The notes under the pieces were generated by a model, which worked only from the letters and a program-made list of their open reading frames with translations, did not search any database and was not told the origin of the DNA. Both the position numbers and the translations under genes were made by a program. Positions 1-6,407 of a stretch of 26,920 nt of DNA are shown here, piece by piece. Source of the stretch: Coriobacteriia bacterium (lineage in GTDB: Bacteria; Actinomycetota; Coriobacteriia; Coriobacteriales; QAMH01); NCBI GenBank assembly GCA_900758075.1, contig CAAEQF010000142.1:1-26920 (forward strand), in the 5' to 3' direction. Each line of letters starts with the position of its first letter. Positions within the stretch are counted from its first letter, which is position 1.

Positions 1-42
1 CACTGCCGCACCGCGGGTGTCACGTTCGGTAATCTGCATCAT
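1..42 (-). CDS. Start of an unidentified gene downstream of pstA (partial; possibly a second pstB)
   Basis: Only the first 14 codons are in the window (reading MMQITERDTRGAAV), so the product cannot be identified from sequence. The start ATG at 42 overlaps the pstA stop in an ATGA arrangement, with a second in-frame ATG at 39. This implies translational coupling and membership in the pst operon. In pst operons the gene after pstA is usually pstB or phoU. A complete pstB already lies at the head of this operon, so this would be either a second ATPase, as in Bacillus pstBA/pstBB, or phoU. The call is inference from position. Confidence 0.55.
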   Translation of the reverse strand, partial: MMQITERDTRGAAV

Positions 43-953
43 TCGGCCACCAGCTTCTTTCCCACACGCTTGCCCACGAAGCGCGCGATAAGGTTGAACA
101 GCAGCACGCAGATCATGAGGACGGCCGCCGTGCCGTTCGAGATCGCGGCCAAATCGGGCACGACGCCTTCGGAGTTGATCTTCCAGATGTGCACAGCCAG
201 CGTCTCTGCCGGGCGGAAGATATTCCACGGGCACGTCGGGCTCGAGAAGTCCAGGCACGTGAAGTCGAGCATGGGAGCCGACTGCCCCGCCGTGTAGATG
301 AGCGCCGCCGCCTCGCCGAAGACGCGCCCGGCCGACAAGATGATGCCGGTGATAATCGCGGGCATGGCGGTGGGAAGCAGGATGTGGATGGTCGTCTCCC
401 AGCGCGTCAGGCCCAGCGCGAGGCCTGCGTCGCGCTGCGTGGTGGGGACGGATTCGAGCGCCTGCTGGATGACGCGCACCAGCAGCGGGATGTTGAAGAT
501 CGTCAGCGCGAACGCGCCCGAGATGATCGAGAAGCCCCAGCCAAAGTAGATGACGAACAGCAGGAAGCCGAACAGGCCGACGACGATGGACGGCAGCGAC
601 GAGAGCACCTCGATGACCGTCTTGATGATGTGGGTCACGCGGTTGCCCGGCGCGTACTCGACAAGGTAGATCGCCGCCCCCAAAGACAGCGGAATCGAGA
701 TAATCATGGTCAAGACGAGCAGGTAGAACGAGTTGAAGAGCTCGGGGCCGATGCCGCCGCCTTCCTTGAACTGCTCGGGTTTGCCCGTAAGGAAGTTCGG
801 GTCGAACGCCTTTTGGGCGCCGCTCGCGATGATGTAGACGATGAGCGCCGCGAGCAGGACGAAGATGAACGCCACGATTGTCATCAAGATTCCCGTGGCT
901 ATCTTGTCTTCGCGCTTTGCCTTCGCGACCTGCGCCTTGATGTCACTAGCCAT
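39..953 (-). CDS. pstA: Phosphate ABC transporter permease PstA
   Basis: Inner-membrane subunit of the high-affinity phosphate importer PstSCAB, 304 aa. It has an N-terminal transmembrane helix (about residues 18-44) and a binding-protein-dependent transport domain from about residue 75 to the C-terminus. The EAA-type coupling loop reads AGLALGLTRWETTIHILLP, and the SAGRVFGEAAALIYTAG motif is typical of PstA. Length matches the family (about 280-300 aa), with a small insertion holding two cysteines near residues 233-242. The ATG at 953 is preceded by GGAGG at good spacing and overlaps the end of pstC by 8 nt; its stop overlaps the next gene. Function is assigned from family knowledge plus the neighbouring pstC, pstS and pstB. 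Confidence 0.95.
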   Translation of the reverse strand: MASDIKAQVAKAKREDKIATGILMTIVAFIFVLLAALIVYIIASGAQKAFDPNFLTGKPEQFKEGGGIGPELFNSFYLLVLTMIISIPLSLGAAIYLVEYAPGNRVTHIIKTVIEVLSSLPSIVVGLFGFLLFVIYFGWGFSIISGAFALTIFNIPLLVRVIQQALESVPTTQRDAGLALGLTRWETTIHILLPTAMPAIITGIILSAGRVFGEAAALIYTAGQSAPMLDFTCLDFSSPTCPWNIFRPAETLAVHIWKINSEGVVPDLAAISNGTAAVLMICVLLFNLIARFVGKRVGKKLVAE

Positions 954-1848
954 GCTTGACCTCCGACCTGTTGCCGATGATGTGGACGATCAAGATGAAC
1001 ACGAGCGACATGAGCAGCAAGATCAAGGCGAGAGACCACAGCACGTCGTTGTAGACCGTGCCCATCGCCTCGTTGCCCATGCTCGTCGTGAGCACGGACG
1101 TGAGCGTTGCCGCAGGGCTGACGAGCGAGTCGGGTATCGTCGCAGCGTTGCCGATGACCATCTGGACCGCCAGCGCCTCGCCAAAGGCGCGCGCCATGCC
1201 GAGGATGATCGCCGTCAAGATGCCGGGCGTCGCCGCCTTGAGCACGATGTGCCAAGTGTTCTGCCAGCGTGTTCCGCCTAGCGCCGACGACGACATGCGA
1301 TATGCCGCCGGGACGGCGTTGAGCGCGTCGATGATGAGCGAGGTGACCGTCGGCAGCACCATGACCGCCAGCACGAGCGAGCCTGCCAAGATGCCGTAGC
1401 CCGTGCCGCCCGACCACCCGCGGATCCACGGGACGACGATCGTCAGGCCGACGAGGCCGAACACGACCGACGGGATGCCGACGAGCAGCTCGAGCGCGGG
1501 ACGGAACACCGTGTTGCCGAACTTGGGGTTGACTTCGACGGTGTAGATTGCCGAGCCGAGCGCAAACGGGATCACGAATAGACACGAGAGCAGCGTGACC
1601 GCGAACGAGCCGAAGATCATCGGAAGCGCGCCTACGGTGGGGGCACCGGAGGCGTCGGGCTGGTGCGGGTTCCAGGTTACCCCCGACAAAAAGCTCCACA
1701 GGTCGACGCCGTCGACGGCAAACGCCGACAGGCCGCGCTGTGCGACCATGACGATGAGAGAGCCCACCACGAGGATGACGACGGCGATGCAGAAACCGGT
1801 CAGGGATTTGCCGACGCGCTCCAGCTGGTGTTTTTGCAACGATTTCAT
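946..1848 (-). CDS. pstC: Phosphate ABC transporter permease PstC
   Basis: Second membrane subunit of the Pst phosphate importer, pairing with PstA to form the translocation channel. The 300-aa protein (from the chosen start) has an N-terminal membrane helix, a periplasmic-side loop, and five further helices in the transport domain. The coupling motif is SSALGGTRWQNTWHIVLK, followed by MARAFGEALAVQMVIGN, which is characteristic of PstC. An upstream in-frame ATG at 1866 adds six residues but has no ribosome-binding site. The ATG at 1848 has a GGAAG about 11 nt upstream, so I prefer it with modest confidence. It overlaps pstA by 8 nt and is separated from pstS by a hairpin. Confidence 0.94.
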   Translation of the reverse strand: MKSLQKHQLERVGKSLTGFCIAVVILVVGSLIVMVAQRGLSAFAVDGVDLWSFLSGVTWNPHQPDASGAPTVGALPMIFGSFAVTLLSCLFVIPFALGSAIYTVEVNPKFGNTVFRPALELLVGIPSVVFGLVGLTIVVPWIRGWSGGTGYGILAGSLVLAVMVLPTVTSLIIDALNAVPAAYRMSSSALGGTRWQNTWHIVLKAATPGILTAIILGMARAFGEALAVQMVIGNAATIPDSLVSPAATLTSVLTTSMGNEAMGTVYNDVLWSLALILLLMSLVFILIVHIIGNRSEVKHG

Positions 1849-1875
1849 GTGCGACTGAGCTTCCATTCATAACAG

Positions 1876-1909
1876 GAAGAGGGACGGCCGAGACGGACCG
1901 CCCCTCTTC
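1876..1909 (-). other. Intergenic hairpin between pstS and pstC
   Basis: Perfect 8-bp arms (GAAGAGGG at 1876-1883 and CCCTCTTC at 1902-1909) enclose a GC-rich 18-nt segment. No U-run follows on the minus strand, so it is unlikely to be an efficient intrinsic terminator. Hairpins placed just after pstS are commonly thought to protect or partially terminate the transcript, so that the binding protein is made in excess over the permease. That role is inferred here. Confidence 0.6.
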
Positions 1910-1924
1910 GGATGCTGTGATTGA

Positions 1925-2854
1925 TTACAGGTTCTTCACGTTTCCGGAAGCATCGCGCTCGACCTTCATGTTGGCGATGGCGATGTAGCCGTTCTTCTCG
2001 ACGAGCGAACCCTGGACGTCGTCGGAGAGCATGTAGTCGATGAATGCCTGGGTGGCCTCGTCGGGGTTGGCCGCGGTGTACATGTGCTCGTAGGACCAGA
2101 TCTTCCAGGCGTTGGTCTCGACGTTTTCCGCCTTGGGGGCTACGCCGTCAACGGAGAGCGCCTTGAAGCTGTCGGTGTAGTAGGAGAACGCCAGGTAGCT
2201 GATGGCACCCGGGGTCTCTGCGACCATCTTGGCAACGGTGCCCGAGGAGTCCTGCTCCTGCGGGGTGAAGCTTGAGGGAACCTTGGTGTCGCCCAGGACG
2301 GCCTTCTCGAAGGTCGCGCGAGTACCAGAACCGGACGCGCGGTTGATGACGGTGATGGCGAGGTCCTGGCCGCCGACCTGCTTCCAGTTGGTGACCTCGC
2401 CCGTGAAAATCTTCTTCAGGTTGTCCATGGAGATGTCGTCGATGTTCACGTCGGAGTTCACGACCGGGCCCATGCCGACGACGGCGACCTTGTTGTCGGT
2501 GATCTTGGAGATGTCGTCTTTGTTCTTCAGCTTCTCCTCGGCGAACACGTCGGAATCACCGATCTGGACGGAACCTTCGGCGATCTGCGTGATGCCCTGG
2601 CCAGACCCGCCGCCCTGGACGGTAATCTGCACGCCGCTGTTCTTGCCCATGAACTGCTCCGCGCCCGCCTCGACGAGCGGCTGCAGCGCCGTCGAGCCAA
2701 CGGCCGTGATCGAGCCGGAGAGGTTTTGCTGCTTGCTGGAGTTCGCGCTTTGGCCAGACCCGCATCCGACCAAGCCGAGCGTCGCCGCCATGGCCACGCA
2801 CACCGCGCCCGTGACCAGCGCTTTGGTCCACTTACCCGAAAGCTTGTTTTTCAT
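1925..2854 (-). CDS. pstS: Phosphate-binding lipoprotein PstS
   Basis: Extracytoplasmic phosphate-binding subunit of the Pst importer, anchored to the membrane as a lipoprotein. From the ATG at 2854 the product is 309 aa. It has a lysine-containing n-region, a hydrophobic stretch (about residues 12-28) and a lipobox LVGC with the lipidated Cys at residue 31, followed by a Ser/Gln/Asn-rich linker. Phosphate-binding loops are visible as AVGSTALQPL, RASGSGTRATFE and the segment GTVAKMVAETPGAISYLAF. The start is chosen because GAGGAG lies about 10 nt upstream and a signal peptide follows directly; the longer in-frame extension to 2950 has neither. It lies between pstB and pstC. Confidence 0.96.
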   Translation of the reverse strand: MKNKLSGKWTKALVTGAVCVAMAATLGLVGCGSGQSANSSKQQNLSGSITAVGSTALQPLVEAGAEQFMGKNSGVQITVQGGGSGQGITQIAEGSVQIGDSDVFAEEKLKNKDDISKITDNKVAVVGMGPVVNSDVNIDDISMDNLKKIFTGEVTNWKQVGGQDLAITVINRASGSGTRATFEKAVLGDTKVPSSFTPQEQDSSGTVAKMVAETPGAISYLAFSYYTDSFKALSVDGVAPKAENVETNAWKIWSYEHMYTAANPDEATQAFIDYMLSDDVQGSLVEKNGYIAIANMKVERDASGNVKNL

Positions 2855-2902
2855 GTTTCCTGTACTCCTCTTTCGATGCCAGTTTCTTTCGTATTGGAAG
2901 GC

Positions 2903-2918
2903 CGACCAAACTTGGTCG
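2903..2918. other. Palindromic element upstream of pstS
   Basis: Seven-base perfect arms, CGACCAA and TTGGTCG, are separated by only two bases in the 126-bp gap between the pstB stop and the pstS start. The tiny spacer suits a dimeric protein-binding site better than an RNA hairpin, although a small stem is also possible. No clear promoter could be aligned with it. Function unknown. Confidence 0.4.
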
Positions 2919-2980
2919 ACCGGGTTCCCGTTCGTGCACGAGCAGGCCAAGGGGAGGACGGCCCGCCCGGAGTTTTCCCG

Positions 2981-3754
2981 TCAGCCAAAGTGTCCCGTGA
3001 TGTAGTCCTCGGTTCGCTTGTCGGCGGGCTTGGAAAAGATCTGCTCGGTCGTACCGGACTCGACAAGATGGGCCGGCTCGGCCATGGACTCGCGCAGCAT
3101 GAACATCGTGAAGTCCGAGACGCGCGTCGCCTGCTGCATGTTGTGCGTGACGATGACCACGGTCATGGACTGGGTGAGGTCACGGATGGTCTGCTCGATC
3201 TGATTCGTCGAAATGGGGTCGAGCGCCGAGCAAGGCTCGTCCATGAGCAGCACCTCGGGATCGGTCGCCAGGGCGCGGGCGATGCACAGGCGCTGCTGCT
3301 GACCACCCGAAAGCCCAAGCGCACTCGACGAGAGCTCGTCTTTGACCTCGTCCCACAGCGCGGCGCGCCTCAGGCAGTCCTCGACGAGCGGGTCAAGGTC
3401 AGAGCGGCTCTTCACCCCGCGCAAGCGCGGGCCATAGGCGACGTTGTCGTAGATGGAGAGAGGGAACACGCTCGGCTGCTGGAAGACCATCCCCACGCGC
3501 ATGCGCAGCTCGACCGGATCGATTGTTCCGTGGTTGATGTCCTCGCCGTCGAGCGTGATGGTACCGCCCACCTCGACGTTTCCGAGCATGTCGTTCATGC
3601 GGTTCAGACAGCGCAGCAGCGTGGACTTGCCGCAGCCGGAAGGCCCGATGAGCGCGGTGACCTGGTTAGGCGCGATGCTGGCGCAGACTCCCGCCACCGC
3701 CGTCTCGCCCGAATAGGCGACCGATACGTCTTCCAACTCGAAACTGCCTGCCAC
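2981..3754 (-). CDS. pstB: Phosphate ABC transporter ATP-binding protein PstB
   Basis: Cytoplasmic ATPase that powers the Pst phosphate importer, 257 aa, the normal length for PstB. Visible motifs are Walker A GPSGCGKST (residues 37-45), Q-loop VFQQPSVFP (about 90-98), ABC signature LSGGQQQR (148-155), Walker B VLLMDEP with the D-loop SALDP, and the switch histidine in VTHNMQQA (His204). The start is a GTG. Of two in-frame GTGs, 3763 lies inside the GGGGAG ribosome-binding site, whereas 3754 follows it by 8 nt, so 3754 is chosen. It is the first gene of the pst operon, an unusual place since pstB commonly follows pstA. It sits directly behind the PHO-box-like repeat array. Confidence 0.94.
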   Translation of the reverse strand: MAGSFELEDVSVAYSGETAVAGVCASIAPNQVTALIGPSGCGKSTLLRCLNRMNDMLGNVEVGGTITLDGEDINHGTIDPVELRMRVGMVFQQPSVFPLSIYDNVAYGPRLRGVKSRSDLDPLVEDCLRRAALWDEVKDELSSSALGLSGGQQQRLCIARALATDPEVLLMDEPCSALDPISTNQIEQTIRDLTQSMTVVIVTHNMQQATRVSDFTMFMLRESMAEPAHLVESGTTEQIFSKPADKRTEDYITGHFG

Positions 3755-3790
3755 GTGCGACACTCCCCGTCCGTTTGTTCATGCAGGGCA

Positions 3791-3796
3791 ATCGTA
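3791..3796 (-). promoter_or_regulatory. Candidate -10 element of the pst operon
   Basis: The minus strand reads TACGAT, about 30 bp downstream of the nearest GTTCAC repeat and 36 bp before the pstB start. There is no good -35 hexamer at 16-18 bp. This is typical of activator-dependent Pho promoters, where the response regulator replaces the -35 contact. Inferred. Confidence 0.35.
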
Positions 3797-3817
3797 GAAA
3801 CGTGGGCAGGACGAGTG

Positions 3818-3895
3818 GTTGAAGCATTGTGAAACCATGTTGCAGGCACGTGAACCGCGTTGCAGCGATGTGAACTGTGTTACCGGCAGGTGAAC
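3818..3895 (-). promoter_or_regulatory. PHO-box-like repeat array (phosphate-starvation regulator site)
   Basis: On the minus strand GTTCAC recurs with starts at 3895, 3875 and 3855, an exact 20-bp period. A fourth copy with one inserted base (GTTTCAC) begins at 3835. Half-way between them sit degenerate AAC-containing repeats (such as GCAAC), giving an approximately 10-bp sub-period. GTTCACC direct repeats are the core of the PHO box bound by PhoP in Streptomyces; repeats spaced about one helical turn are general for PhoB/PhoP. The array lies about 75-140 bp upstream of pstB. Assignment combines the visible pattern with family knowledge. Confidence 0.7.
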
Positions 3896-3950
3896 TAGTT
3901 TTGTTGCGTTGTTGTTGCGGAGTTCTCTTCGGGCCGTGCGGGGACTGTGC

Positions 3951-3956
3951 TAGAAT
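3951..3956 (+). promoter_or_regulatory. -10 element of the tRNA-Gly promoter
   Basis: TAGAAT preceded by TGC, an extended -10 configuration, lies 12 bp before the mature tRNA 5' end. A weak -35 (TTCGGG, 3928-3933) is at 17-bp spacing. Confidence 0.5.
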
Positions 3957-3968
3957 CTCTCACACGAT

Positions 3969-4043
3969 GCGGGTGTTGCCAAGTGGTAAGGCCCTGGCTT
4001 CCCAAGCCAGTATTCGCGGGTTCGAATCCCGTCACCCGCTCCA
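3969..4043 (+). tRNA. tRNA-Gly (anticodon CCC)
   Basis: A complete cloverleaf is readable. The acceptor stem pairs GCGGGTG with CACCCGC. The anticodon arm is CTGGC-TTCCCAA-GCCAG, giving anticodon CCC. The T arm is GCGGG-TTCGAAT-CCCGT, with the invariant TTCGA loop. The 3' CCA is encoded (4041-4043) after discriminator T. It decodes GGG glycine codons. It stands alone on the plus strand, diverging from the pst operon, with its own promoter and terminator. Confidence 0.97.
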
Positions 4044-4054
4044 TCGGACAAGCA

Positions 4055-4086
4055 GGCCAGCCGGCATACGCCAGCTGGCCTTTTTT
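4055..4086 (+). terminator. Intrinsic terminator of the tRNA-Gly gene
   Basis: Arms GGCCAGC (4055-4061) and GCTGGCC (4074-4080) form a 7-bp stem, extended internally by GGC/GCC, followed at once by six T residues on the plus strand. It starts 11 nt after the encoded CCA. Confidence 0.88.
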
Positions 4087-4154
4087 AGTTATTTACGCGG
4101 AGCGGAAAACCCGACGCGCGAAGTTCGTGACAGGACCGGGCTGTAGGAGATGCG

Positions 4155-4820
4155 TTACAGGTGGCGCAGGACCGCGTGGAACTCCTCTTCGGCCTCGCTC
4201 TTGACCGCGGCAATGACCGTGTCACCCGGCATGAGCACCGTGCTGCCGTTAATCATCTCGAGGCCGTCTTCCTCCTCGACGGCGATGAGCTGCACTTCTC
4301 TGCTGAAGGGGATGTTCGCGACCTGGATGCCCTCGCGGTGGTGCATCTTCATCGGCAGGCGTGTCTCGATCATGAGAATGTCGCCCTCGCGCAGCGAGAA
4401 GACCATGTGCATGTCGCCGACGACGGCCTCTTCCTCGACCATGCGGGCGATGAGCTCGGTGGACGAGACGGGCTCGATGCCGACTTCCTTGAAGATGCGG
4501 TTGTTCTTGGGGCTGTTCACGTTGGCGATGCAACGGGGCACGTTGAACGCCGTCATGGCAATCTCGCATGCGACGAGGTTGGTGTCGTCATGCCCCATGA
4601 GCGCGATGAACAGGTCGGCGTCATTGACACCGGCGTCTAGCTGGACGGCCGAATCCGTACCGTCGCCCTCGACGAGCAGCACCTCTGGGGGCAGCGCCTC
4701 GGCCAGATGCTCGATCGAGTCGTGGTCTTCCTCGATGACGACGATGCGGTGGTTCTGCTCCAGCATCATGTTGATGAGGTACTCCGCCGTCGTGCTGCCG
4801 CCGCTGATAACGATTAGCAT
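4155..4820 (-). CDS. TrkA/KtrA-family potassium uptake regulatory protein (second RCK subunit)
   Basis: A 221-aa cytoplasmic RCK protein of the kind that gates Trk/Ktr potassium channels. It has a TrkA-N Rossmann domain (about residues 1-125) and a TrkA-C domain (about 140-220). The fold is recognisable from the strand-loop-helix start, the VVIEEDHDSIEHL segment, the VEGDGTDSAVQLDAGVNDADLFIALMGHDDTNLVAC core, and a C-terminal PGDTVIAA strand. The nucleotide loop is degenerate: the canonical GxGxxG is replaced by G7-G-S-T-T-A12, so two of three glycines are lost, while an acidic residue that would contact ribose is kept. Its AGGAG site lies inside the end of the upstream RCK gene, six nt away, so the two are coupled. 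No membrane Trk/Ktr subunit is in the window. Confidence 0.85.
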   Translation of the reverse strand: MLIVISGGSTTAEYLINMMLEQNHRIVVIEEDHDSIEHLAEALPPEVLLVEGDGTDSAVQLDAGVNDADLFIALMGHDDTNLVACEIAMTAFNVPRCIANVNSPKNNRIFKEVGIEPVSSTELIARMVEEEAVVGDMHMVFSLREGDILMIETRLPMKMHHREGIQVANIPFSREVQLIAVEEEDGLEMINGSTVLMPGDTVIAAVKSEAEEEFHAVLRHL

Positions 4821-4826
4821 GTCCGT

Positions 4827-5471
4827 CTAGCTCCTAATGAATCGGGAAAGCGCCGCATAGTTCTCGCGGGCAACGCACACGAGCGCGACGTCGCCGTCGT
4901 GCAGTAGGCTCCGGCTGTTGGGAAGGAACGTGTCGTCATCGTGCTCGATGGCGATGACGCGCGCGCCGTATTCCTCTTCGAGGTACGAGCAGGTTATCGT
5001 CTCGTCGTCTTCGAGATTCACCGCGAACCGCGCGACCTCGTAGTCGCCGAAGGTGTCGATGTGGTGCCCGTGGCCCGATTGGATCTTCGCGAAAATCTCT
5101 TCCGCAACAAGCGTCGTCCCGCACGAGAAGTCGACGCCGAGCTGCGCGTACGTCTTCTCGCGGCGCGCCTCGTAGAGACGCGTGATGACGTGCGGGACGC
5201 TAAAGATGCGACGTCCCACCTCGGCAGTCATGAGGTTCGTGTTGTCGTTGGAGGTAACGGCGGCGAGGACATCGCACTCCTCCACGCCGGCCTCCTTGAG
5301 GACCTCCTCGTCGAACCCGATGCCCTTCACGCTGCGGCCGTTGAAATCGTGGCCCAGGTTCTTGAAAGCATCGGCGCGCCGGTCGACGACGGACACGTTG
5401 TGCCCGTCTTCGGACAGGAGCGTGGCGAGCTCGCTGCCGACGCGCCCACACCCCACGACGATAATGTTCAT
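4827..5471 (-). CDS. TrkA/KtrA-family potassium uptake regulatory protein (first RCK subunit)
   Basis: A 214-aa RCK regulatory subunit for a Trk/Ktr potassium uptake channel. The Rossmann loop is canonical, VVGCGRVGSELA (GxGxxG at residues 7-12), with Asp in VVDRRADAF at the end of the second strand, as expected for NAD(H) or adenine-nucleotide binding. A TrkA-C domain occupies about residues 135-214. The ATG at 5471 is preferred over the ORF start at 5513: AGAGGTG sits 8 nt upstream and the Rossmann strand begins at once. It precedes the second RCK gene by 6 nt and follows a DUF192 gene by 32 bp, so it may be read from the Tad operon or from a local promoter. Confidence 0.9.
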   Translation of the reverse strand: MNIIVVGCGRVGSELATLLSEDGHNVSVVDRRADAFKNLGHDFNGRSVKGIGFDEEVLKEAGVEECDVLAAVTSNDNTNLMTAEVGRRIFSVPHVITRLYEARREKTYAQLGVDFSCGTTLVAEEIFAKIQSGHGHHIDTFGDYEVARFAVNLEDDETITCSYLEEEYGARVIAIEHDDDTFLPNSRSLLHDGDVALVCVARENYAALSRFIRS

Positions 5472-5503
5472 GCCCAGTGCACCTCTCGGTCCTCGTATCG
5501 ATG

Positions 5504-5962
5504 TTATGTGCATGGTAGCGCTCCCACCTCCTTTTGTGTATCGCCGCGCACGTCACGCCCTGCGATACCAAGTTCCTCGCCCACCTCGAACCACCTGCCG
5601 TTGCACGGCGAGCTAAAGCGCTCGATGACGATGCGCGCATCGTGGCAGCCTGCCATCCGACGCGGTGGCATGCCGCTCAGCGCTTTGAGCACATGGCCAT
5701 CCCCGTCGATGAACGCGATGTCGAGGGGATGCTTCATGCCAAAGGTGTGGACACTCCTGCACGGAGCGAGCACGAGCAGCCCGCCCGCACCAAGCCAGGA
5801 GGGACTGCGCCCCAGAAGCCCCCGGGCACGCTCGAGAAGCGAGAGCGCGAAGATTACTCGGGCTGGCGTGCCCGGCTCGCGGCGCACCTGCGACGGCATC
5901 TCTTCGGCGCTTTCTTCGCCCCCGCCTCTACGACCGCACGTCACCATTTCCTCGCTCCTCAT
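5504..5962 (-). CDS. DUF192 family protein
   Basis: A 152-aa protein with the DUF192 signature: RARGLLGRSPSWLGAGGLLVLAPCRSVHTFGMKHPLDIAFID followed by a glycine turn and a short strand. The biochemical function of the family is not established. Many members are exported, but this copy shows no signal peptide at its N-terminus, which is charged and glycine-rich. The ATG at 5962 overlaps the upstream tadE-like stop (ATGA) and has GGGGAG 5 nt away. A second in-frame ATG at 5947 has AGGAG 7 nt upstream and is equally possible. Its coupling to the pilus genes suggests a role with the Tad machinery or its secreted products; that is inference. Confidence 0.85.
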   Translation of the reverse strand: MRSEEMVTCGRRGGGEESAEEMPSQVRREPGTPARVIFALSLLERARGLLGRSPSWLGAGGLLVLAPCRSVHTFGMKHPLDIAFIDGDGHVLKALSGMPPRRMAGCHDARIVIERFSSPCNGRWFEVGEELGIAGRDVRGDTQKEVGALPCT

Positions 5963-6402
5963 AGCAACTCCCCTGGGGTATAGGGGTCGATTGCAAGCGC
6001 ATAGGTATGGGTGAAGCGCGCAGGGATGCGGTAACCGAGCGCCCCTGCAGATCCGGTATCGAACGGCCAGGGCGAGAACTCGAGCTTCGCCTCGAAGATG
6101 GCCATGCTCGCCAGCGGCATCCCCGCGTCGCGCGACGACACGCTGACGGTCTCGTCATGCTCGGCAAAGCTTTCCGAGAGCTCTGCCTGCACCGCCTGCG
6201 CACGCGCGGACGCATCATAGGAATTCCGCGAGGGCGAGGTGGCATTCGCGAGCACGCTTTGGGCGGCCAGATGGTCGAAGCGCGCGCATTCACCCAGATA
6301 GACAGCGCAATCGATGGCGATGACCAGCACGATGAGCACAACGGGCAGCACGACGGCAAGCTCCACCGCCATCTGCCCACGTTCGTCAAAGCCTCTTCTC
6401 AT
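5959..6402 (-). CDS. TadE-like pseudopilin (second copy)
   Basis: A 147-aa TadE-family protein. After a short charged leader the sequence RGQMAVELAVVLPVVLIVLVIAIDCAVYL shows the prepilin-type cleavage site G9|Q10 with Glu at mature position +5 (Glu14), followed by one transmembrane helix. The remainder is an extracytoplasmic domain of about 110 residues. TadE-type minor pseudopilins are needed for Flp pilus assembly. The ATG at 6402 starts 6 nt after the upstream TadG-like gene, and its stop overlaps the DUF192 start. It differs from the other TadE-like gene in the cluster in all but the leader and helix. Confidence 0.82.
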   Translation of the reverse strand: MRRGFDERGQMAVELAVVLPVVLIVLVIAIDCAVYLGECARFDHLAAQSVLANATSPSRNSYDASARAQAVQAELSESFAEHDETVSVSSRDAGMPLASMAIFEAKLEFSPWPFDTGSAGALGYRIPARFTHTYALAIDPYTPGELL

Positions 6403-6407
6403 AGCAC

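Noticed and set aside
2726..3832. 368-aa plus-strand open frame opposite pstB
   Set aside because: Shadow of pstB; composition is typical of antisense frames and no domain is visible.
3818..3895. Possible CRISPR-like array
   Set aside because: The repeats are only about 6-7 bp, with 13-14 bp between cores that are themselves partly repeated; this fits a regulatory box, not repeat-spacer units.
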